The notes under the pieces are model-generated. The model made no database searches, was not told the origin of the DNA, and saw nothing but the letters and a program-made list of their open reading frames with translations. A DNA stretch of 20,809 nt, from NCBI GenBank assembly GCA_034698045.1, contig JAQGAU010001187.1, positions 1 through 20,809 on the forward strand, given 5' to 3'. This document shows, piece by piece, positions 9,646 through 18,964 of the stretch. The position numbers and the translations under genes are program-made. This DNA comes from Paramacrobiotus richtersi (taxonomy: Eukaryota > Tardigrada > Eutardigrada > Parachela > Macrobiotidae). Numbering within the stretch: the first letter of the stretch is position 1; every line of letters starts with the position of its first letter.

Positions 9646-11014
9646 TTAGATTGGACGTTGTGGTCGTGAATCCAGCCACTGTGGTACATTCGGCATTCCC
9701 AGGAACGGCGCATCTAACAGTTCATTAGCTGTTGGCCGATCGTTAGGGTTGCGGTAAAAACAGCTTCGTATAAAAGCATTCATCTCTTCTGGAATGTAAG
9801 TCGGCACGCGTGGCATGCCACCCTCATGGACAATAAAATAATCAACAGCTGGTCCGGGGCCGGTAACTTCGCTGCCATCATTTCCATAAAATTGCAAGGA
9901 ACCGGTTAACATCTCAATAACTACACACCCCAAGCTCCAGATGTCTGTTTTCCGTCCTGTATTGAATTCGCTAGTGTTTCCTCTTATCATTTCCGGTGAC
10001 ATGAATCCAGGAGTGCCTCTATAACCTGTTACTTCGTCAGGCTTTGTAATGGTCGTCATGAGTTTTTTCACTTCGCCCATATCGCCGATTTTAATGGTAC
10101 AGGTGTCGTAAACCAAACTGGACAGGAAAATGTTTGCTCCTTTCAAATCACGATGGATAATTCTTGCGCAGTGTAGATATGCAAGTCCATTTAAGATTTG
10201 ATGGGTCCAGGTTTGCATTATTTTCGAGCTTAGGAAGCATTGTGCCGCTTTTTGCAGTGTACCGCCTGAAACGGGCATACAATTTCCGATTCAAAGCGAT
10301 TTCGACCATGTCTATGATTCGAATATCATGCAAAAAGGAATCTCAATGCAGTTGGTCTGATTGGCGAAACCTTCTGCAATGTTCTTATAGTTTAGGTTGC
10401 GAACTCGAGCTTTTAATTAAGGCTCTAAAGCTTAGAAAGCCACCATGTAAAACCCTTTCTATACGATCCGCATAACCAGATAAACAGCAAGTGCGCAAGT
10501 TTAAAGAACATTCGAAACCCGAACCCACTGAAGCAGTTATTTATATACAGGGTAGCTTTGAGCCTTAACGTAGAAGTGCTTCTAGTTAGATCCACGCTCC
10601 TGAGCGCCGCGCCATAATCAAGACTTTGACACCTGGGCAGATATGTGACTAATATTCAACATATATATAATCTCCCCTTAGCGCTCGCCTTACCTGAACA
10701 TAATTCCATTGGTATATGGTAGCATCGAACTCCAGGAAGATTGACACTATGAGGATCTGTTGCGCAGCAAACAGTCACCGGACTGTAGTGCAGTACGACA
10801 TTCCGATGCCGCAAGTCCGAAAGTTTTCGAAGTATGGAATCCAGCTGGACCGTTTGCTTAACTGCATGATGCTCATCGGGGTCCAACTGCACCACTTTTA
10901 CGGCGATTCGCATAGTTCCAAATGCTCCGGCTACCTGCGCTGCATACACCTGACCTTGCGAACCATACGAAAATGCCCTAGTTCCTTCCAGATTGTATAT
11001 CCATTTCCCGACAG
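9646..11014 (-). CDS. STE/MEKK-like serine/threonine kinase, 5' end missing
   Basis: Two exons join in phase. Exon 10694-11014 ends at donor TTCAG|GTAAGG. Exon 9646-10265 begins after acceptor GTTTCAG and ends at TAA 9646-9648. The intron is 428 bp. The junction reconstitutes MELCSGGTLQ, the usual hinge/αD sequence. Motifs in order: P-loop FSYGSQGQVY, IAVKVV with the ATP lysine, catalytic loop IIHRDLKGANIF, KIGDMGEV in place of DFG, GTPGFMSPEM (APE equivalent), DIWSLGCVVIEM, and NDRPTA with the subdomain XI arginine. Together that is about 310 residues, almost exactly a kinase domain. Oddities: Ser at the first P-loop glycine, Met in DFG, and no glutamate in the αC segment (KQTVQLDSILRKLSDLRH). 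The reading frame upstream meets a TAA, and a TTATACAG acceptor at 11015-11020 suggests a further 5' exon that I could not find. It is likely a cytosolic MAP3K-type phosphotransferase. Activity is uncertain. Confidence 0.85.
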
Positions 11015-11206
11015 CTGTATAACGGGATGTTTTGTTTTAGACATGTCACTGAAATCGATGTGTTATGCAACGTAAGCTGAACCGAAGCCGCTTGCTAGTA
11101 ATTAAGATAACAATTACACTGTCGACCTAAGCGGAGCGAAGGTCTTCTGTACTCAACTCAAATGAATTTCGTGTTGTGTGTCCGTCATTCCGTCGGTCAC
11201 TAAGTG
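11015..11206 (-). other. Upstream intron or promoter region of the kinase
   Basis: No open frame continuing the kinase is visible. An ATG at 11044 (minus) opens a frame that is not the kinase frame. A second acceptor-like CGATTTCAG lies near 11050-11058, but the kinase frame downstream of it is closed by TAA. Confidence 0.35.
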
Positions 11207-11249
11207 CACGTGCGCAGACGCGCACGTGTGCGTCCGATCTGCACACGTG
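11207..11249. promoter_or_regulatory. Cluster of three CACGTG E-boxes
   Basis: CACGTG occurs at 11207-11212, 11223-11228 and 11244-11249. The first two sit in a hairpin-capable inverted repeat, CACGTGCGC (11207-11215) and GCGCACGTG (11220-11228). The stretch is an alternating purine-pyrimidine GC-rich island in AT-rich surroundings, about 200 bp upstream of the first recognisable kinase exon. CACGTG is the palindromic core bound by bHLH factors such as Myc/Max or CLOCK-type proteins. Binding here is inferred. Confidence 0.4.
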
Positions 11250-12160
11250 CGCATTCGTTCGCTTCGGTCCTTCAGTGCAACCCAACAGCGAGTGCACTTA
11301 CTCTGTATCTATAGATATAGAAACAATAGGAATTGTTCTCTTAATTACTAACGAATGGCTTCGGTTGAACCGTCAGAAACGATAAGGGTGTGCATCTTTT
11401 TTTCAATGCATTTCTTTTTTTAAAATTGCTTTCATGAAAAAATTAAAACTGACCACATAATTATGTACAGCTGACACTGTACGCGGACAGGACATACGCC
11501 TGGCAAGACAAACTCTACGTAGCTTTTACTCAGTAGTCAGCATCCTTTACCCTGATGCGCACCTTCAGCCGGGAAAAGCACAGCCTTTATTGCGATTCGG
11601 CCCCTATTAATTATTAAAAACGCCCACGCGCGCAGGCCTGTTTCACTTAAGTATGAAACGTTCCTATAACAGTTTCTGCAGGGGCAGATCACTGTACAAA
11701 AAAAATGTATCTTATGACGTATTCCGATAGTAAATGATGAAAATTGTATCCCGGCATAAAACCAATAAAACCCACTATATAAATATAAAATCATCATAAA
11801 GAACAGAGAATCTTATTATTTAATTCCATTTAAAGCTTTATTATGTGGAATAAATTGGAAAGCCGGGAAATTTGGCCATCATTCCATATTGCGATCTGCC
11901 CGCTGCCGAAAACAGTTGTACATGAACCGTAAAACGCAATAAAGGTAAAAGGGTGAACGAAGCACTCAGAAACAGCATTTAACAGCACTCATTCACAGCG
12001 GGGACTATGAGTTAAGCTAAGTTAGTTACTAAAGCAGTTTACTTTAGATAACCATAAGCAGTTACTAATAAGCCGTTGGCAGGACTCAATTTAATTTTTT
12101 TCCTAGCCGTTGGCTATCGGCTGTATCCTAACGGCCACTGCTAACAGTTCCTAAACTTAA
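11250..12160. other. Intergenic between kinase and IRG-like gene
   Basis: No supported gene. A minus frame at 11537-11797 is hydrophobic but has no conserved motif or splice context. An ATTAAA on the minus strand (12090-12095), about 70 bases past the IRG-like stop codon, could be its polyadenylation signal. Confidence 0.45.
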
Positions 12161-12162
12161 AA

Positions 12163-13416
12163 CTAGTACTTAAAATCAAGCAATTGTGCATGCAAACAGC
12201 GGTCTGGCCGTGCACATGCGGTTGACAAAAAAACTGCTGAATATCTATACTTTTGCGATTCCTTACGCAGTATTTGATAATCAGGATGCAGTGAGACCAC
12301 CAAAGCATCTGCGCAGGTCTTGAAAACTGCTTCTAGCGCTCCAACCAAGATCTGTGCAATAGCCTTTGAGGCGTCGTCACCGGCGTCATCTCGGGGAAAG
12401 AGATAGGATAACCAACCACCTGATTGTTGCGCTTGAGACATGCGGTTCTCCCGCTCCATTTTGAACAGCTCCATAAGCGGTATATCGTCAATTTCAAATT
12501 CTTTATTAGCAGCATAAATTATATTCTGAACAGACTGGTTCACAATCCTAATTAACACATCCAACTGCGCGCCGGACACATCACTTAATGAGGACAGTTG
12601 GGTTGGTGTGAGCTCCAACAACTCCAGGACCTCTGCGGCAACGCAGCTCCCGTTTCCTGTTCGGCCGTTTCCATAACTGGAAAAAAGCAGAAGCTGCGCC
12701 CGGTATACTTTATACCATTTAATATCATTCTGATCGTCCATTACTGTTCCGCTATCATCAATACAGGCCTTTCGTTTCATGTCAGTAAACTTCGCAGCCA
12801 GCGACTCGCCAAGCCGATTGAAATCAAACAAGTTTTTGTAGAAAGCGTCAATCAAAAATATATCGGCCGACGTGTGTTGCTGCAAATCCAGCATGTTCGG
12901 AGCATATTGTGAATAGATCTTTGACAAGATATCGTCAGTCCAGTGCTCTGGATGCGGGCACGGCTTATTATGGGAATCAGGGACGTTAAGAAGGGCGACT
13001 GACATTACGTAGAAAACGGTCTTCTGCCTTTTTGTAGCCTCTTTCCCAAACCGCAGATCGTTCGCCTTGAACGATGCGTTTGATAATATGAGATACACAT
13101 CATACTGATAAAACTCTACTTGCTTTAGGTACTCTTCTACCGAAACGATCGATTCATCAAAGCTTGGCAGTTCAAAGCACGTTACCCCTTCTGCACCGGG
13201 ATAATTGTACATTCCGATTCCGTTTCGGTCTTCGACTGGGGCGACACTTGTGTCTTGTGTTGCTAACCCAAAAAGCGCTTTCATAAACGTTGATTTTCCT
13301 ACACCATGATCCCCCATAACCGCCAATTTCATACACGTATTGATAGTTTTCCATCGTTCCTTGGCATTCCCGAAATAAACTACACACCTCCGAAATTCCT
13401 CTTTATCGAGTCGCAT
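12163..13416 (-). CDS. IRG-like (immunity-related/interferon-inducible) GTPase with degenerate G motifs
   Basis: A single open exon encodes 417 residues from the ATG at 13414-13416 to TAG at 12163-12165. That is the normal size for IRG proteins, whose coding part is usually one exon. The frame stays open to a TTG at 13459-13461, and a CATACAG acceptor at 13464-13470 leaves room for a 5' exon. P-loop GDHGVGKS is at residues 35-42, followed by MYNYPGAEGVTCFELPSFD (69-87), YLKQVEFYQYDVYLILS (96-112) and FKANDLRFGKEA (116-127), all in IRG order. The usual switch-II DLPG is ELPS (82-85), and the TKxD base-specificity motif after FYVM (135-138) is replaced by SVAL. So nucleotide binding is plausible, but guanine specificity and hydrolysis are doubtful. 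The C-terminal half is helical, as in the family. No transmembrane segment is evident. Family members act on intracellular membranes in cell-autonomous defence. That role here is inferred. Confidence 0.75.
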   Translation of the reverse strand: MRLDKEEFRRCVVYFGNAKERWKTINTCMKLAVMGDHGVGKSTFMKALFGLATQDTSVAPVEDRNGIGMYNYPGAEGVTCFELPSFDESIVSVEEYLKQVEFYQYDVYLILSNASFKANDLRFGKEATKRQKTVFYVMSVALLNVPDSHNKPCPHPEHWTDDILSKIYSQYAPNMLDLQQHTSADIFLIDAFYKNLFDFNRLGESLAAKFTDMKRKACIDDSGTVMDDQNDIKWYKVYRAQLLLFSSYGNGRTGNGSCVAAEVLELLELTPTQLSSLSDVSGAQLDVLIRIVNQSVQNIIYAANKEFEIDDIPLMELFKMERENRMSQAQQSGGWLSYLFPRDDAGDDASKAIAQILVGALEAVFKTCADALVVSLHPDYQILRKESQKYRYSAVFLSTACARPDRCLHAQLLDFKY

Positions 13417-13499
13417 CGCTCTGTCTGGTGGAATTGTAGCTGTTGTCCGGCTTTCACACAATTCTGTATGTTAGGACGAATGTTATGTTCAAACTAAAT

Positions 13500-14130
13500 C
13501 TGTACTTTATCTATGTAAAGTCTACATACATGTACAGAACCATCACAGTGTAATGATCTAATGGTACCATGGTCGACCTGTGTGCTATAACTGGGTATCC
13601 AAACCTTATCGCATCTGCATTCTGCAGTGCTAGAATTACTGACTGTTGTTCGGTACTATGCTGGAACTAAACATGTGCTCCGAAGTCCTTTCTGCTGCAG
13701 CATGTAATCTGCCTGCGACAGTGACGATTCTGTATCTGTACATCAGACCTGAAAGTACATAGTCGCTGATAAATTCTCCGACATATCATTACATTTTTGC
13801 TGTTCGCTTGTGCCGCTGCTAACGTTACATCGCGCACAGATTCCACACTTTATCGCCTGCTTAAAAGGACAGACTTCGATAAGAGAGTTCCACGGCAAAA
13901 GTTCCACTAACGTGACTAACCGTAAGGTGTGAAGTTTCCAAAGTCCAAACCGGCGATAAAACAACGGAAAGTATCTTCCATTGTTTTATCCGATTCTAAT
14001 AGGTTTGGGACTTTCAGATCACATGGTTCGTTACGGTGTAAGATCCGGAGTAGGCCTTTGCTGATCACAATTTGTTTGTGATGTTTTTTCTACAGTTGAT
14101 TCTGTTGTACACCGACAGAAGAAAAATAAC
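13500..14130. other. Intergenic, nothing supported
   Basis: The minus frame 13743-13964 contains CPFKQAIKCGICARC, which superficially looks like a metal-binding Cys cluster, but it has no splice context or start and the frame is short. I see no RNA gene or repeat of note. Confidence 0.4.
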
Positions 14131-14159
14131 AAAATTGTTATTGGTGTCATGTAACAGGA

Positions 14160-14440
14160 CATGAGGACATTTAACATATCTGACCCTAATTCTTTGCCTG
14201 GCGTCGCTAACGAACTGTTTATCGTTGAACTGCAATGGGAACGCAACTGCACAGCTAAAAACAGTGTGTGCAGTGGAGACCTGTCTCGTGAAAGTCCCGT
14301 TCGGTCTTTAGCACGGACCGATGCTAGTAAAGCCTTGCAGAAGAAGTAGTTGAAGACGGACCTTTTACAGAATGCATGGTCATATAGCAATGGTGCGTTA
14401 TGAAATATAACCCATGACCCTTGTACATTAAAGACAGCGT
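14160..14440 (+). repeat. Dispersed repeat block C, copy 3
   Basis: Same orientation as copies 1 and 2. Shared segments include TTTAACATATCTGACC, GGAACGCAACTGCACAGCTA, GTGGAGACCT.TCTCG.GAAAG, ACCGATGCTAG, AGAATGCAT and CTTGTACATT. Located 5.5 kb beyond the tandem duplication, it shows that block C is mobile or was copied separately. The 62-codon frame inside it is not conserved. Confidence 0.65.
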
Positions 14441-14829
14441 CCAGTACAGAAACGTGTCCGCACCGCCAACAAAGATAAAACAGTTTACTATCCATTCACG
14501 CTGTTTTTTGCCATATGTACCAAACATAGCGGAATTCAGGCGCAAAACCAATGCAGACGGCAGAATCCGGCAGATGGACCGCTGGAGACATGTATGTGAG
14601 ATCATTAGTGACAAAACCAATTAGTTCTCTGATCTATTTGGTGTACGCATAATTAGCAACAATGAAAGCTAACTCTATGCGCGAAACGGTGACAACGGAA
14701 TCATGAATCGGTAATTTCTCCATCTGCGGAACACAGTCCACTAAATCAATAGCAAATCGCTAAATAAATTATCCACAGTGTGAGTGATGATGAACCTTTC
14801 AAGGTTAAGTTTTACTTTCGGATATTAGA

Positions 14830-14928
14830 CCTAAGGAAGTAACGCTGGAGATCTACGGTGGTTACAGTGAACGTCGAAGATGTATTGAATCGTGTTTTAC
14901 CGTGTCTGTAGGAAAGTTCTGGAGTTAG
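14830..14928 (+). other. Exon-like open fragment
   Basis: This 32-codon frame reads PKEVTLEIYGGYSERRRC and then IESCFTVSVGKF before TAG. The composition (strand-like alternation, two cysteines) resembles an extracellular-domain exon more than random sequence, but there is no confident splice site. It may be an upstream remnant of the broken gene at 15218-16364. Confidence 0.2.
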
Positions 14929-15008
14929 TGAATTTGAACCCTGTATGAATAATTCCTTGCTGCCCAGACCTACCGGTACAAATGAAATCGTTTCTCCACT
15001 GAGACTGC

Positions 15009-15131
15009 ATGTACAGGTCTATTGGAGGTGCTGATGTCGAACTGCAGCGCGGTGGAACGGTTTTTGTGAAACACGGACCTTTCGCCGGACACGTGTCTCT
15101 TAAGGCCGACAGCGCTGACCAAAACCATTAA
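15009..15131 (+). other. Small ORF or exon remnant, 40 codons
   Basis: An ATG at 15009 opens MYRSIGGADVELQRGG and continues TVFVKHGPFAGHVSLK to a TAA at 15129-15131. It has β-strand-like periodicity and coding-like codon choice, but no Kozak support (C at -3). An internal ACAG just after the ATG could instead be an acceptor. It could be a microprotein or a relic of a neighbouring gene. Confidence 0.22.
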
Positions 15132-15202
15132 TTCTGGTGTCCATTACCAAACGATTAATTACCAACTGGAACACCTAACTGTTATAACGATACCATGCCA
15201 CG

Positions 15203-15210
15203 TATAAATA
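15203..15210 (+). promoter_or_regulatory. TATA-box-like TATAAATA
   Basis: A consensus core-promoter hexamer sits just upstream of the Thr/Cys-rich gene remnant. If it worked at the usual spacing, transcription would start near 15233, after the ATG at 15218. So either that ATG is not used or the box is coincidental. Confidence 0.3.
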
Positions 15211-15217
15211 CAACTGC

Positions 15218-16364
15218 ATGGGTTTGCTTCTTTTCTTGTAACAGTTATAACAACAACGAATTTAGTACTGGCGGTGAGCGTACCATCATTTATGATCGAA
15301 GTACCGATATCTCAGCGCGATGTAACTTTCGCTTTTGCATGCGACACCACATCGAAAGCTGTTACTGAATTTGTCCATTGTGGACGAAGTATTATTACGT
15401 TATTGTGGTCTTTTGCCTATAGTGCACTGAGGCAACGTTTTGTTAAGCTCTGACAAAAAGGAGACGCTCTACAGTACGATGTTGTACACAGTGCATTCTG
15501 TGTATTATTCATGGTGGATGTTAACGGGAGTTCATGGACTGGCATTCAGACCACGGGGTTTTTTGAAACCGTCCACTCAAAACACTGATGCTAACGTCCG
15601 TGCCTTCGTCAGATTGGACAAACGAGTAATGCTGCTATTGGTTGTGCGTGTGCGGGTATTGGACGTCAGTGCCGAGACCCATTGTCGATATGCGATCTTA
15701 CCAATCACTGCAAATGCGACGGACGATGGGGCTACCTGGCCGCTTCCGGTGACATCTGTCCTGTATATCCCACGACTACCAGTACCAGTAAGAACATATA
15801 GTAACAGCCGTTTTGTGTGCTTTTTCAATTTCAATTTCAATTTTCAATATTAATCGGCATCATGTCAGCTTCGAAGTTTTGCAGGACATTTCGAAATACT
15901 ACTGTTGCCTGTTTCTGATTGCTGCTGCTGTTGATGCGTACCTTCTTGTTGTTCAATAACCTAGCTTCCCATGATTCTCATAAACTGGCATTACCTGCAA
16001 TCGTATGCCGACAGAGTATTGTGCTAACTGATGTGTACCACGAGAATGTTTAATATTACAGCAACACCCTCTGCAGTTACTTGCCCCGTCTGTTCCGTTA
16101 GCGTTGTAACATGGCCGGCCATCACCACTGCATGTACTGCAGCTATACTTGCCCTGCCGTGCAACGTGTCCGCCCACCACTACTACAACCACTTGCCCCG
16201 TGTCTTCCGTTGTAACTTGTCCGACCACTACCACGTACTACCGCTCCAACCACCACCACCACCACACCGACCACTACCACTCCGCCGACATCCCCCTGTC
16301 GAAGTGGAGGCTGGTCTAATCCACCCGACGCCCTTACAAACGGCCAAGTTGAAAGTAGATACTA
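15218..16364 (+). pseudogene. Second Thr/Cys-rich secreted-type gene, frameshifted, truncated 3'
   Basis: A hydrophobic start at 15218 would read as a signal peptide (GFASFLVTVITTTNLVLA) but is one base out of frame with its ATG. The frame continues VPISQRDVTFAFACDTTSK to a TGA near 15453. Exon 15613-15787 follows acceptor GCCTTCGTCAG and encodes an EB/EGF-like Cys pattern, GCACAGIGRQCRDP, then ICDLTNHCKCDGRWGY, then GDICPVYPTTTSTS, ending at donor GTAAGA. Exon 16062-16364 begins after TAATATTACAG in matching phase and carries TPSAVTCPV, then TCPPTTTTTTCP, then a Thr run and CRSGGWSNPPDALTNGQVES, ending at TAG 16362-16364. At least two frame changes occur in the Thr tract. The CRSGGWS part matches CRKQ..GGWSSPPGAIANG of the 3106-4108 locus. 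The following Cys domain of that locus is missing: the sequence turns into an unrelated repeat at 16366. Confidence 0.5.
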
Positions 16365-16365
16365 G

Positions 16366-16418
16366 CATAGTACGACTGAATCAGGGGATCGGGCACCTCC
16401 TTATAGGTAGGGATACTG
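16366..16418 (+). repeat. Inverted repeat pair, left arm
   Basis: 53 bp beginning CATAGTACGACTGAATCAGG and ending AGGTAGGGATACTG. It matches the reverse complement of 17779-17831 at 48 of 53 positions. It starts exactly where homology of the upstream pseudogene stops. Confidence 0.75.
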
Positions 16419-17778
16419 TACGGCTGAGCCAGTCTCTCAGAGAGAAACTAAGAGAGCGGCAGAAACCAAAATTTCGCATACTGCTTGCTCGGCCGTCTGC
16501 CGTCTGCTTGTTTACTTAGTCAAAGCCGTTCGGACGGTTCAGCGTTGCAACGAGAGAACGGTAGCGTCAGTCGCGTGTCTTGTCGCCCGCTCACTCCAGA
16601 CAATGAATGCAGGTTGCGGAATAAGAGAGGCGACGAAGAAACGCCACTGCATCATTCTTGTTATGATATGCATAACATGTGGCTCATTGGCCATGGAAGT
16701 CGATCACGGAAATAAAAATTCGTTCTTACCCAGCTGTTAGCCGAATGCTTTAAAATCTGAGTACGTATAATTAGATGCATTATTGTGTTTTAACGCCACT
16801 GTGAAACATAAGTCATAACTTAACAAATGTTCCATACGCGTTGTTTTCTTCGTGATCAATATCATATCCTTGCGCCGGATAAATTCGTATAAGCTGGTAA
16901 TAATTTAGCGGAAATAATAATTTAGCTGAGGTAATAATTTAACGGATCAATAATGAGACTTATAAGACCGCTTGCTTGTAGCAGTGCTCGTACTGTACTA
17001 GAAAAAGAACTTTAGCTAATTACCCTTTTCTTCGAAAATGTCAATGACAATAAATCAGTAATAGTAAACCAATAAATCGGGTATGGTATAAAATACTGAC
17101 ATATTCCATAAATTCTGTTTTTTACTGCATTTATATTACACAAGTATGAACAATATATCTTCCTGCCCTGATAAGGTCTGTGCTCGTAAATGCCATGTTA
17201 AAATCATCTGAGAAAAAAGACAGCATACGTAATTCTATACGTCACGCGTGATTATCTTTTTCATCGCTTCGATAAATTCGTTCGTTGGTATATATTTGGT
17301 ATAATATTCGTGGTATTTCTTAAAAATTCATCAGGTGAATACAAAACCCTTGTATCAGTAATATTAACAATATTTATCCAGCTAATGTTGTTGTCGTTTG
17401 AATTTTCTGATTAGCAAGGTGTAAGCAATATTTCTTATGCTTCAATTATGCACAGTACTTCTCATGACACCTTGGTACCATTTTGTACAGAAACCACTTC
17501 GGTTGTTGTAATGCAACACGGTTATACGGTCTATGCAGTATACGGGCACCGTATCATAGCAGCGCGAAACCACTTTGAATGGTACCGGTACCGCACACAC
17601 GCGACGCAAGTAGAGCCAACACAGCACACAAGGGAAGCGGCCGATACCGCGTGCAAGAAAAGCTGCTATATGATTTGTCGGTCACTCCGGTCACTGTTTA
17701 CACAGTGTGCGCTTGTTCAATGTTTTCGGCCGCATAGGTAAACCCCCGTGTGCCGGCACAGCGGTAATAGTTTTATGG
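16419..17778. other. Region between inverted repeat arms, no gene seen
   Basis: AT-rich in its centre (16,900-17,450). Frames at 16485-16715 and 17448-17741 show no family motif. The second contains a short inverted repeat, GGTACCATT near 17472 and AATGGTACC near 17578. No transposase-like motif is visible. Confidence 0.45.
16896..16957 (+). repeat. 17-bp tandem repeat, about 3.6 copies
   Basis: The units are GGTAATAATTTAGCGGA, AATAATAATTTAGCTGA and GGTAATAATTTAACGGA, followed by a partial unit TCAATAATGAG. Confidence 0.75.
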
Positions 17779-17831
17779 CAGTATCCCTACCTCTCAGGAG
17801 ATGCCCTATCGCCTGATTCAGTCGTACTATG
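17779..17831 (-). repeat. Inverted repeat pair, right arm
   Basis: Reverse complement of 16366-16418 with five mismatches, ending GATTCAGTCGTACTATG. No clear target-site duplication flanks the pair. It could be the terminal repeats of a deleted DNA element, or two independent insertions of one repeat. Confidence 0.7.
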
Positions 17832-17847
17832 GAATTATTCAGAAATG

Positions 17848-17888
17848 CACTGGTCTGCCTCGCTTTCCGAGAGACAGGCAGACCAGTG
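17848..17888. repeat. 13-bp hairpin next to the right arm
   Basis: CACTGGTCTGCCT (17848-17860) and AGGCAGACCAGTG (17876-17888) are perfect reverse complements around a 15-base loop. It lies 16 bases outside the 53-bp right arm. Confidence 0.75.
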
Positions 17889-18208
17889 GTCAGTCTAACG
17901 CCTGTCGTCTTGTGCACGCTTCAGGCTGACTGTTCAGAGCAGGGCAGAAAATTATGCATGCGTTGTTTGCCCAGCGCCTACGACATAACGGGCTAGTCGG
18001 TTACTAAAATATCGATTTGCATTTCTCCTTACACACGTAAACACGACTGCCTACGCTTCCACGGTTGACATTATTCTCAATAATAATAAATAATTATTTT
18101 ATACGATTATCAGTTTCGTAAAGGAATCAGCATTACTGTTAGTGTTTTTCCGTTTGTTTCTACGTCTAAATATTCGGTTATCCACCTAAACAGTCCTTCA
18201 ACGTTAAA

Positions 18209-18964
18209 ATGGGCGATAATTTAATCTCCAAAATATCTGACAATGATAGGGAATCCAAATGGAATATTGTGGATGTTCACGGTGATGATGGACTTCTGCA
18301 TCGCGGATGTATCGTAGGTGTGGACTCTGGTGGCCTAGTCATCGACTTTGGCAGCGAGATTCAAGAAGTCATCCATGGCCATGGAAAAGTCTATCGCAGT
18401 CGACAGCGAACCTTTTTCAGCGACAATGAGAACCGGCCCGCCAGTGAATACCGTGGAAGATTGGTCGAAGTGTTGTTACGCGTGGGACCCGATAAGCCGT
18501 GGAAGTGGCATCCAGGAACACTGCTGTTTGGCGACAGCACCAAGGGCCATGCTTTCGGACTGGTTAGGGTGTACCTCCCAGATCGAACGGACTGCATCGC
18601 TGTTCCTAGTAATCGTTTTCGCACGGCTAGTACGGACGCAGAACTGACACGCTCCGTGTTTAAAGAAGGCGATCTCGTGGACTGCCGTTCGGTATCGAAA
18701 ATTTGGAACGGGCGGGATATACAGTGGTACCCAACGGCATTAACGGACGGTAGTCGTGTATACACATCATCTGACAGATCGCTGGGTTTTTGGAGCAGCT
18801 ATAGCGTCAGTGAACTAAACCAGAGTGTTCTGCGGTGTGATGAGCGCTGGCTTGTTGTAACCGATATTGGTAAAGGTGTGCTGTACGTGAAAAACGTTAT
18901 AGCGTCCGGCGCTGCACGGAAACGCAAAAGGAATAAAACCGACGGATTCTGGCGACGTCTACAA
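18209..18964 (+). CDS. Agenet/Tudor-like multi-domain protein, first coding exon
   Basis: The ATG at 18209 has good context (A at -3, G at +4). The exon encodes 252 residues and ends at the consensus donor CTACAA|GTAAGC in phase 0. Without splicing, the frame would run six more codons to TAA at 18983-18985. Three successive segments share a V-D/E-V ... W-x-P-x fingerprint of small β-barrel reader domains: residues 18-64 (WNIVDVHGDDGLLHRG), 85-123 (LVEVLLRVGPDKPWKWHPG) and 156-183 (LVDCRS...QWYPTALTDG). The Agenet/Tudor assignment is my inference from pattern. The basic cluster ARKRKRNK at 236-243 looks like a nuclear localisation signal. It resembles the N-terminal region of lineage-specific multigene families I associate with tardigrades, which in other members is followed by another module. 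No downstream exon is recognisable before the window ends. A TATA-less AT-rich stretch lies about 120 bp upstream. Confidence 0.75.

Noticed and set aside
16031..16519. 162-codon ATG frame across the second Thr/Cys-rich locus
   Set aside because: Most of it is the wrong frame. The homologous peptide (TCP-TTTT, then CRSGGWS) lies in other frames of the same stretch, and the tail runs into the 53-bp repeat.
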